From positions 1 to 8,093 of the forward strand of contig JACOUK010000029.1 of the NCBI GenBank assembly GCA_016177905.1: a stretch of DNA of 8,093 nucleotides, in the 5' to 3' direction. The DNA is from Candidatus Spechtiibacteriota bacterium (GTDB lineage Bacteria > Patescibacteriota > Minisyncoccia > Spechtbacterales > HO2-43-30). This document shows positions 1 to 5,184 of the stretch, one piece after another (position 1 is the first letter of the stretch; every line of letters begins with the position of its first letter). The notes beneath the pieces are model-generated. The model was not told the DNA's origin. It worked only from the letters and a program-made list of their open reading frames with translations, and made no database searches. The position numbers and the translations under genes were made by a program.

Positions 1-171
1 GACATTGGAAACGATGTCGTAAAGGGGAAAAATAGTGGCCGCGACACGCGGCTTTCCGGTTGCAGGATTTTCGAGTTTAGAAATCAAAACAGATTTCACA
101 GCGTACCCAGCCAACAAAAGAACTCCGATCGTAAGCACTCCAAATAGCATTTTTCGGGAGCCAAATTCCAT
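1..171 (-). CDS. Metal (Zn/Mn) ABC transporter substrate-binding protein, N-terminal part, runs off the left edge
   Basis: Reading the minus strand from ATG at 171 gives 57 uninterrupted codons to the window edge. Residues 9-23 are a hydrophobic membrane segment after a short basic start (R6, K7). Residues 43-57 read VAATIFPLYDIVSNV, the first strand and helix typical of ZnuA/TroA-type cluster A-I binding proteins, which deliver Zn or Mn to an ABC permease outside the membrane. The metal-ligand histidines would lie beyond the edge, so the metal cannot be told. A lipobox-like LLAG is followed by Tyr23 instead of Cys, so anchoring is probably by an uncleaved helix. The start at 171 fits a promoter whose -10 ends 6 nt upstream, implying a leaderless message. 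A GGAGGG lies about 24 nt upstream, too far to serve this ATG. The family call rests on one motif and the N-terminal layout; the permease and ATPase genes are not in the window. Confidence 0.72.
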   Translation of the reverse strand, partial: MEFGSRKMLFGVLTIGVLLLAGYAVKSVLISKLENPATGKPRVAATIFPLYDIVSNV

Positions 172-177
172 AGCGCT

Positions 178-206
178 AAAATACCATAAAACCGCCCTCC
201 ATTCAA
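178..206 (-). promoter_or_regulatory. Candidate promoter of the metal-binding protein gene
   Basis: On the minus strand there is TTGAAT (206-201), a 17-nt spacer, and TATTTT (183-178) preceded by TGG, an extended -10 arrangement. Transcription would begin at about 172-171, on the ATG itself. Both hexamers match the sigma-70 consensus at only four of six bases, so this is a moderate call. Confidence 0.4.
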
Positions 207-219
207 ACTATCCTACCTA

Positions 220-247
220 TTGACAACGACTGTCTGTTTGCTAATAT
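220..247 (+). promoter_or_regulatory. Promoter-like sequence pointing into the 3' end of the NYN gene
   Basis: TTGACA (220-225) is a perfect -35 and is followed after 16 nt by TAATAT (242-247), a four-of-six -10. A transcript would start near 254 and run antisense to the NYN gene. No plus-strand gene follows, so this is either an antisense promoter or chance. Confidence 0.25.
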
Positions 248-279
248 AGAAACATTACGACGAAAAGGGATCCGAACGG

Positions 280-813
280 TTAATTACCTAAGGAGCCCTT
301 TTCTTTTTGTCTGCCTATTTTCTTTCTCATGGGTTCAGTGTTTAAATCCGCCCTATATTTTAAATCAATCTTTTTATACAAAGATGATGCTCTCTTTTGG
401 TCAGGAAAAAGAATCTTCTCAAATCTATTTTCTTCAATCAAAAAATCGACCAGCATTTTATAATCCCCGTCACCGGACACTAGCACGATTTTGCTGAACG
501 CTTCATTGCGATACAGTTTTTTCATTACAGCAAAAACAATGTCCGTATCAACATTTCCTTTCTTCTTGCCAAGCATTGCTGAACTATGTTCCTTGAATTC
601 TAGAATAAATCCCGCCTCTTGTATCTGGTCGTAAAGCTCCCGATGTTCTTCTCGCGTAAAACCTAAAAAGTAATACGCTTTCCCAATTTTATATTTTTGC
701 TTTAAATACACCCGAAACCGCACTAAATCAATAAACCACGGCTTATCAGCCGTTGTAGTACTCATGTACACATTCTGTCCATCCACGAAAGCAATGTTAT
801 CTGGTTTTTGCAT
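280..813 (-). CDS. NYN-domain (LabA/PIN-like) ribonuclease family protein
   Basis: This 177-residue protein is a single NYN domain, the PIN-like fold found in LabA/DUF88 proteins and thought to be a metal-dependent RNase. The acidic active-site pattern is present: FVDGQN at 9-14 (D11), a middle GNVDTDIVF at 86-94 (D89, D91), and LVSGDGDY at 111-118 (D115, D117), the hallmark of the family. The last 20 or so residues are a basic tail rich in Lys and Arg, a plausible RNA-contact segment. The start at 813 places FVDGQN at the usual distance from the N-terminus; no Shine-Dalgarno precedes it. An extended -10 lies 26 nt upstream. The gene is followed after about 110 bp by the metal-transport gene and preceded by a terminator, so it is probably its own transcription unit. 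Substrate and cellular role are not known. Confidence 0.85.
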   Translation of the reverse strand: MQKPDNIAFVDGQNVYMSTTTADKPWFIDLVRFRVYLKQKYKIGKAYYFLGFTREEHRELYDQIQEAGFILEFKEHSSAMLGKKKGNVDTDIVFAVMKKLYRNEAFSKIVLVSGDGDYKMLVDFLIEENRFEKILFPDQKRASSLYKKIDLKYRADLNTEPMRKKIGRQKEKGSLGN

Positions 814-839
814 TGATATTAAAGCTAGACATTGTTTGT

Positions 840-848
840 ATTATAGCA
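840..848 (-). promoter_or_regulatory. Extended -10 promoter element of the NYN gene
   Basis: The minus strand reads TGC-TATAAT (848-840), a perfect extended -10. No clear -35 is visible (TTAGGA or TAGGAT at the right distance is weak), but an extended -10 can do without one. Transcription would start near 833, about 20 nt before the ATG at 813. Confidence 0.6.
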
Positions 849-891
849 TATTTTCTAGCTATATCCTAACGTCGCCTCCTTCACATTATTT

Positions 892-921
892 AAAAAACCG
901 CCTCGGCTTTCGCTTTGGCGG
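892..921 (-). terminator. Rho-independent terminator after the unknown small gene
   Basis: On the minus strand CCGCC (921-917) pairs with GGCGG (902-898). The loop holds an inner GC-GAAA-GC mini-hairpin, and six T (897-892) follow immediately. It lies just after the likely stop of the upstream gene at 928-926 and before the NYN promoter, separating the two units. Confidence 0.75.
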
Positions 922-932
922 CATATTAATCG

Positions 933-1349
933 TTAACTTTTTCCGCTTCCCCTGCTTCTTCGGCTGTGATTGCCCCCTACACCAGTAAGACCGCCTTGCA
1001 AAACTTGAACCCTATTGCCTGGAGTTTTATCTATATTGCGCAGGGGGTTTTTGCAAGATTGGCTCACTTTCCTATTTAGTTTTCTCCGAAAATGAGGGCC
1101 AATACAAGAGACAAGCCTCTGAACAGTGATTGGTTTTGCTTGTTCATTGAGAGCCTCTGCGGCTCTAAAGAGCACCTTCCACGATAAATCGTGATTGTTT
1201 TTCAGCAAAAATGCCATTCCATTGATATACTGTCCGACAACGGCATCCCGTATTTTCCCTCGGATAGCTTCCACTTCTTCCGTGGAAACCCCGAGGAGTT
1301 TGGCAAATTCTTCTTGAAAACTTACGATGAACCTGCTACTTCTGTTCAT
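933..1349 (-). CDS. Small protein of unknown function, probably frameshifted near its 3' end
   Basis: I do not recognise this protein. As read it has 138 residues, starting MNRSSRFIVSFQEEF. The first 105 residues look like a genuine, mostly helical, soluble protein, with acidic and hydrophobic alternation around 11-70 and a basic stretch at 86-100 (HFRRKLNRK). The start is well supported: GGAGGAG (1364-1358) lies 8 nt before the ATG, and there is a promoter with TTGACA upstream. The last 13 residues (GNHSRRSRGSGKS) look out of frame. Skipping one G in the run of five at 977-973 gives the tail AITAEEAGEAEKVND, ending at a TAA (928-926) directly in front of the terminator, for 140 residues. An acidic tail of this kind is ordinary for a real protein. 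The base change could be a mutation or a sequencing error. No domain or partner can be named. Confidence 0.6.
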   Translation of the reverse strand: MNRSSRFIVSFQEEFAKLLGVSTEEVEAIRGKIRDAVVGQYINGMAFLLKNNHDLSWKVLFRAAEALNEQAKPITVQRLVSCIGPHFRRKLNRKVSQSCKNPLRNIDKTPGNRVQVLQGGLTGVGGNHSRRSRGSGKS

Positions 1350-1396
1350 TATTTATACTCCTCCCATGCCTGCGGACGGACGTTTACTATAACATC

Positions 1397-1425
1397 ACAG
1401 TAGCATAACGAGACAACTTTGTCAA
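1397..1425 (-). promoter_or_regulatory. Promoter and possible operator of the unknown small gene
   Basis: On the minus strand TTGACA (1425-1420) is followed after 17 nt by TACTGT (1402-1397), a perfect -35 with a weak -10. The -35 is embedded in the inverted repeat GACAA-AG-TTGTC (1423-1412), which could be a repressor site. Transcription would start near 1390, giving a leader of about 40 nt that contains the strong Shine-Dalgarno GGAGGAG. Confidence 0.45.
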
Positions 1426-1459
1426 GTTTTACTCCGCATCCACGAAATCGCTTTTCAAA

Positions 1460-3268
1460 CTATCCTTTTTCTCTCTCAATCTTCCTTCTTTGTATTTGGC
1501 TAAGATTTCTCTTGCGAAGACGGATGCTTTTGGGGGTAACTTCGAGATATTCGTCATCTCCCATTATCTCAAGGCCTCTCTCTATGGTGAGAAGCTGGGG
1601 CGGAGTAAGATGGATTGATTCTTCCGCGACCGACTGCCGCATATTTGTAAGATGCTTCCCTTTAATGGGATTTACCGCCATTTCAGCGCCTTTTGACGTG
1701 CTGCCAATGACCATGCCCTCGTAGACTTCCGTGTTTGCTGTAATATACAGCGTGCCGCGATCCTGAAGATTCCAAAGAGAAAACGCAAGGGCTTTGCCTG
1801 TCATCATGGAAGTCATCGACCCCGCCTCGCGTTTCTGGATTTCCCCGGCGTACGGCTCAAAGCCAGTAACACGGCTCGCGAATATCCCCTCTCCTTTCGT
1901 GTCTATCATAAATTCCGTACGATACCCGAAGAGTCCTCTCGTTGGTCCCTTAAAAATAAGCCGAATCGTGCCTTCTTGCTGTTTTACATCGAGTAATCTT
2001 GCGGCTCGCTTTCCCATTTTTTCAATCACTTGCCCCTGAAATTCTGGCGGCACGTCCACCGTTACTTCTTCAAACGGCTCCATTTTCACGCCATCAATTT
2101 TTTTGATAATTACTTGCGGCTGGGATACTTGGACTTCGTATCCCTCCCGCCGCATATTTTCAAGAAGAATCGCGATGTGAAGTTCTCCCCGGCCATATAC
2201 CTTGAATCCACCCGCATCCTTAAAGTCCACTTGCAAACCGACGTTTATTTCAAGCTCTTTTTCGAGCCGCTCGCGAATCTGCCGCGAAGTCACAAACTTT
2301 CCTTCCCGTCCCGCGAAAGGAGAATCATTCACCAAAAAATAAAGCACAATCGTAGGCTCATCAACTTTGATTGCGGGAAGCGGATCTTGATCGGGTGAAG
2401 CGCAGATCGTCTCGCCTATAGTGATATCCGGAAGGCCGGCAATCATCGCGATGTCGCCCGCGTACGCTTCGCTCACCACCTCGGGCACAAGGCCGCGAAA
2501 CGTAAAAAGTTTTGTAATTTTTCCATTCCGGCTTTCTCCCGTAGGCTGCTTCACATACACATTGTCGCCGACGCGAATCGTCCCCTCGTATATTCGCGCT
2601 ATCGCGAGCCTCCCAAGAAAGTTGTCATACCCAAGGTTGAATGGCTGGGCGCGAAGCGGAATTCCCACTTCCGCAGGAGCTGGTTTCACCTTCTCAAGAA
2701 TTAAATCAAGAAGCGGATTCAAATCCTTCCCTTCGTCAGTAAGATTCCGCTTTGCGATCCCTTCGCGGCCAATCGCCCAAACAACAGGGAAATCAAGCTG
2801 TTCTTCGTTCGCTCCAAGATCAAAGAAAAGTTCCAGCACCTGCTCTTCGCACAATTTCGGATTCGCGGCCGCTTTATCAATTTTGTTAATAACTACGATT
2901 GGCTTTAATCCGAGTTCGAGAGATTTTTTCAGCACAAAACGGGTTTGCGGCATCGGCCCTTCCTGCGCGTCAACTACAAGAACTACCGAATCGATGGATC
3001 GCAAAACCCGCTCGACCTCGGATCCGAAATCCGCGTGCCCCGGAGTGTCAACAATGTTGATTTTTGTCGGGACTCGTCCTGAGCCTGCCGAAGGATAAAA
3101 AAACGAAGAATTTTTGGAATAAATCGTAATACCGCGCTCCTGCTCGAGCGCGTTTGTGTCCATGCTCATACCTTCCACAAACATGCCGGTCTGGCGCATG
3201 ATGGCATCGGTAAGAGTTGTCTTCCCATGATCCACATGGGCGATGATCGCGATATTTCGTATTTCCAT
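1460..3268 (-). CDS. typA: Translational GTPase TypA/BipA
   Basis: TypA/BipA is a ribosome-binding GTPase of the EF-G/LepA class, involved in 50S assembly and stress or cold adaptation. The 602 residues match the family length. G1 is AHVDHGKT (10-17), the switch region is RGITI (45-49), G3 is DTPGHAD (74-80), and G4 is NKID (128-131). The G5 region reads VVWAIGREG rather than the usual SA motif. The second domain, the EF-G-like domains ([26 protein letters not shown]) and the TypA-specific C-terminus ending near [11 protein letters not shown] are complete. Residues 59-65 are an insertion of seven residues relative to the E. coli sequence as I recall it, encoded by an interspersed-repeat-like sequence. 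The start at 3268 is preceded by AGGTAGGA. A strong promoter and a terminator-like hairpin lie just upstream. No terminator is evident downstream; about 35 bp separate its stop from the next gene's promoter. Confidence 0.97.
   Translation of the reverse strand: MEIRNIAIIAHVDHGKTTLTDAIMRQTGMFVEGMSMDTNALEQERGITIYSKNSSFFYPSAGSGRVPTKINIVDTPGHADFGSEVERVLRSIDSVVLVVDAQEGPMPQTRFVLKKSLELGLKPIVVINKIDKAAANPKLCEEQVLELFFDLGANEEQLDFPVVWAIGREGIAKRNLTDEGKDLNPLLDLILEKVKPAPAEVGIPLRAQPFNLGYDNFLGRLAIARIYEGTIRVGDNVYVKQPTGESRNGKITKLFTFRGLVPEVVSEAYAGDIAMIAGLPDITIGETICASPDQDPLPAIKVDEPTIVLYFLVNDSPFAGREGKFVTSRQIRERLEKELEINVGLQVDFKDAGGFKVYGRGELHIAILLENMRREGYEVQVSQPQVIIKKIDGVKMEPFEEVTVDVPPEFQGQVIEKMGKRAARLLDVKQQEGTIRLIFKGPTRGLFGYRTEFMIDTKGEGIFASRVTGFEPYAGEIQKREAGSMTSMMTGKALAFSLWNLQDRGTLYITANTEVYEGMVIGSTSKGAEMAVNPIKGKHLTNMRQSVAEESIHLTPPQLLTIERGLEIMGDDEYLEVTPKSIRLRKRNLSQIQRRKIEREKG
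3074..3095 (-). repeat. REP-like short interspersed repeat inserted in frame in typA
   Basis: The minus strand reads CCTTCGGCAGGCTCAGGA followed by CGA, flanked by TCCT/AGGA arms of an imperfect inverted repeat. To my recollection this matches a motif (CCTTCGRCARGCTCAGGA and relatives) that is scattered in many bacterial genomes, mostly between genes. Here it encodes PSAGSGR, residues 59-65 of TypA, in a loop where the E. coli protein is seven residues shorter (21 nt). The insertion keeps the reading frame. No second copy was found in this window. Confidence 0.55.
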
Positions 3269-3282
3269 ATATTCCTACCTAT

Positions 3283-3316
3283 AAAAAACGACCTCCCCCA
3301 AAACGTGGGTTTGGTC
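3283..3316 (-). terminator. Terminator-like hairpin at the 5' end of the typA leader
   Basis: On the minus strand GACC-aaa-CCC (3316-3307) pairs with GGG-gga-GGTC (3299-3290) around a 7-nt loop. G and six T (3289-3283) follow. It sits between the typA promoter and the typA ribosome-binding site, starting at the predicted transcription start. It could end read-through from the tRNA gene, act as an attenuator, or protect the 5' end of the mRNA. Confidence 0.55.
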
Positions 3317-3321
3317 ATTCT

Positions 3322-3350
3322 ATAATACAGCAAAATGAATAAGTTGTCCA
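3322..3350 (-). promoter_or_regulatory. typA promoter
   Basis: On the minus strand TGGACA (3350-3345), a 17-nt spacer and TATTAT (3327-3322) each match the sigma-70 consensus at five of six bases. The predicted start is 3316-3315, giving a leader of about 48 nt whose first 27 nt form the hairpin described separately. Confidence 0.7.
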
Positions 3351-3397
3351 GAGCTCGACGTCGCCTTGAAGCGCGTTCTTCCGTCCATCCGATTTTG

Positions 3398-3468
3398 CTG
3401 CCGGGCTTGGATTCGGACCAAGATGAATGGATTCAGAGTCCACTATCCTCCCATTAGATGACCCGGCA
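3398..3468 (-). tRNA. tRNA-Gln (anticodon CUG)
   Basis: The 71-nt cloverleaf folds fully. The acceptor is TGCCGGG/CCCGGCA with discriminator G. The D arm is ATCT/GGAT with loop AATGGGA. The anticodon arm is GTGGA/TCCAT with loop CTCTGAA, so the anticodon is CTG (3436-3434). The variable loop is TCAT, and the T arm is CTTGG/CCAAG with loop TCCGAAT. The U1-A72 pair, G73 and the CUG anticodon all indicate glutamine. CCA is not encoded; CAA follows. The T loop has C where U55 (pseudouridine) is nearly universal. It lies between the ftsX terminator and the typA promoter, with its own -10 just upstream. Confidence 0.9.
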
Positions 3469-3478
3469 ATTTGGTTTC

Positions 3479-3484
3479 AATATA
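3479..3484 (-). promoter_or_regulatory. Candidate -10 box for tRNA-Gln
   Basis: TATATT on the minus strand lies 10 nt before the tRNA 5' end. No convincing -35 is visible (TGGATT at 17 nt). It is needed if the palindromic terminator upstream is efficient. Confidence 0.4.
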
Positions 3485-3515
3485 CACTATTTTTCACGAA
3501 AAATCCATGAGAAAC

Positions 3516-3543
3516 AAAGAGCCCCGCAGCTGCGGGGCTCTTT
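3516..3543 (-). terminator. Terminator of the prfB-ftsE-ftsX operon
   Basis: A perfect 28-bp palindrome, AAAGAGCCCCGCAG and its complement, folds as a 12-bp GC-rich stem with an AGCT loop. It is followed on the minus strand by GTTTCTC. It starts 21 nt after the ftsX stop. The A/T ends of the stem make it work in either direction in principle. Confidence 0.85.
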
Positions 3544-3564
3544 GAGGCAAGCATAGCAAGCGCG

Positions 3565-4470
3565 TTACACTTTCAAATATCTCCGTATCGCGATAAACGA
3601 GGATAAAACTCCAAGGCCCACTCCTAGGCTCACAAGGAGAAAAATAGTCCAAAAAAAGTTGCCCGACCAGTACGCCAAGATGTCCGTGCCGGGGAAAAGG
3701 GCTCCGGTTTTTTGAGAAATGACCCATACAATAAAGAAAAACGCTACCCACGCGAGAATCGCGGAAAAAACTCCATACAACGACCCCGCTACAATAAATG
3801 GCCCCCGAATAAACCAATCGCCCGCGCCCACAAGCTTCATAATGGAAATTTCATCTCTGTAGTTATAGATCACGAGGCGGATCGTATTGAATGTCACAAG
3901 AATCACAACCAGCGAAAGCAGTGCCGCGAAAAAGAGTCCGATTTTTTGGATGGAGGAGGTAATAGCAGTCAACTTTTTGATGACCGTTTCGTTTTCCCGA
4001 TAATTCACTTTTTCGATAATTTCTTTTCCCGCGTATCCCTCAAGAAACGAAACAATCGCCTCAAACTGCGAAGCTTTTTGCGCTTTGATATTGAGGGACC
4101 CCTGGAATGGATTCTGATCAAGCTCTTTGAGCGAGGTAATTAAAAGCTCATTATCCTTATGGCGATTTTTAAATATCTCAAGGGCCTGATCGCGAGAGAC
4201 ATACTCTACCTCCATAACATCCGCGCGGGACTTGAGCGCGGCCGTAAGTTCCTTGACTTTGCTTTCTTCCGTTTCTTGTTTCAAATACACGCTTACGTCA
4301 ATTTTCTGCTCCAAATCTCTCACAAAAGTGCCGGTGATGTTGTGAAGCAAGAGCAAACCTGAAACCACTGAAAGCGCGAGGGTCATTATGGATATCGTCG
4401 CGGTCGAAATCCAAATGTTGCGGGAAAACCCAAGCCACCCGTATTTAAAAATTCTCCTAAAATTATTCAT
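3565..4470 (-). CDS. ftsX: Cell division protein FtsX (ABC transporter permease subunit)
   Basis: FtsX is the membrane partner of FtsE. The pair does not transport; it activates peptidoglycan hydrolases during division. The 301 residues show the FtsX plan: a short cytoplasmic N-terminus, helix 1 (about 22-44), an extracellular domain (about 48-165) containing the typical VSVYLKQE at 59-66 and DQNPFQGSLNIK at 118-129, then three helices at about 172-195, 225-252 and 271-293. IYNYRDEISIMKLVGA (201-216) between helices 2 and 3 is the cytoplasmic coupling segment that contacts FtsE. The length is normal and all parts are present. The start codon follows ftsE by 17 nt made largely of T, with no Shine-Dalgarno, so it is probably translated by coupling with ftsE. 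A strong terminator follows. No hydrolase partner (CwlO-, PcsB- or EnvC-like) is encoded in the window. Confidence 0.95.
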   Translation of the reverse strand: MNNFRRIFKYGWLGFSRNIWISTATISIMTLALSVVSGLLLLHNITGTFVRDLEQKIDVSVYLKQETEESKVKELTAALKSRADVMEVEYVSRDQALEIFKNRHKDNELLITSLKELDQNPFQGSLNIKAQKASQFEAIVSFLEGYAGKEIIEKVNYRENETVIKKLTAITSSIQKIGLFFAALLSLVVILVTFNTIRLVIYNYRDEISIMKLVGAGDWFIRGPFIVAGSLYGVFSAILAWVAFFFIVWVISQKTGALFPGTDILAYWSGNFFWTIFLLVSLGVGLGVLSSFIAIRRYLKV

Positions 4471-4487
4471 AAAAAAAATCGAAAAAA

Positions 4488-5165
4488 TTATAGTCTATAG
4501 ATTCCTTTCTCTTCGTCTCGCACAACTTTTCCGTTTTCAAGCGTGATGACTCTTCGCTTCAAAAAATCAACAACCTCTTTGTCATGGGTCGCAAGAACAA
4601 TCGCCGTGCCGAACTCGTTGATTTTCAAAAGAAGTTTCATGATCTCCCACGTATGTATGGGATCGAGATTCCCCGTCGGCTCATCGGCAAGAATAACCTC
4701 CGGACGCTGTACCAGCGCTCGCGCCAGTGAAACTCGTTGCTTCTCGCCTCCCGAAAGTTCTTGGGGAAAATTCGCCGCTTTTTTGCCAAGATCAACAATT
4801 TCAAGCACCTGCGGCACATCCCGAACGATTTCTTCTTCGCTGCGCCCGCCTGCCTCCATCGCAAACGCAACATTTTCATAGACATTTTTCGATGGCAAAA
4901 GGCGAAAATCCTGAAATACGGTGCCTATACGCCTTCTGTAACTTGCCACGTTTTTGCCCTTCAGGCTCATGAGATCCGATCCTTTGAATGAAATTTTTCC
5001 TCGTGTCGGCTCTTCTTCGCGCAACACCAGCTTCACAATCGTGGATTTCCCCGCGCCGGACCTTCCAACAATTGAGACGAATTCGTGCTCCGCTACGCGA
5101 AACGAAACGCCATCGAGCGCGACGTAATTCCCATAAATTTTGGAAACAGAATGAAAAGAAAGCAT
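4488..5165 (-). CDS. ftsE: Cell division ATP-binding protein FtsE
   Basis: FtsE is the cytoplasmic ABC ATPase that energises FtsX. The 225 residues contain the Walker A GRSGAGKST (34-42), Q-loop Q85 within GTVFQDFRLLP, the ABC signature LSGGEKQR (137-144), Walker B VILADEP (157-163, catalytic E162), the D-loop around GNLDP and the H-loop H194. The QDFRLLP wording and the length are typical of FtsE rather than of other MacB-like ATPases, and the neighbouring ftsX settles the identity. The ATG at 5165 lies 19 nt after the prfB stop and has no clear Shine-Dalgarno, suggesting translation coupled to prfB. The order prfB-ftsE-ftsX is a widely conserved bacterial arrangement. Confidence 0.96.
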   Translation of the reverse strand: MLSFHSVSKIYGNYVALDGVSFRVAEHEFVSIVGRSGAGKSTIVKLVLREEEPTRGKISFKGSDLMSLKGKNVASYRRRIGTVFQDFRLLPSKNVYENVAFAMEAGGRSEEEIVRDVPQVLEIVDLGKKAANFPQELSGGEKQRVSLARALVQRPEVILADEPTGNLDPIHTWEIMKLLLKINEFGTAIVLATHDKEVVDFLKRRVITLENGKVVRDEEKGIYRL

Positions 5166-5184
5166 AACGAAAATCGCACGTAAG

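Noticed and set aside
35..223. Plus-strand 62-codon ORF
   Set aside because: It overlaps the minus-strand metal-binding protein gene, whose motif is clear, and its product has no protein-like features.
764..988. Plus-strand 74-codon ORF
   Set aside because: It runs across the NYN start, its promoter and a terminator; the Phe/Cys/Ser-rich product is typical of antisense noise.
2421..3098. Long plus-strand ORF of 225 codons opposite typA
   Set aside because: A mirror frame of typA, rich in Ser, Arg and Pro; typA has full domain support.
3321..3326. Perfect TATAAT on the plus strand
   Set aside because: There is no -35 at a suitable distance (CCAAAA) and no plus-strand gene; it is the complement of the typA -10 region.
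3494..3817. Minus-strand 107-codon ORF at the ftsX 3' end
   Set aside because: An alternative frame of ftsX that runs through the operon terminator.
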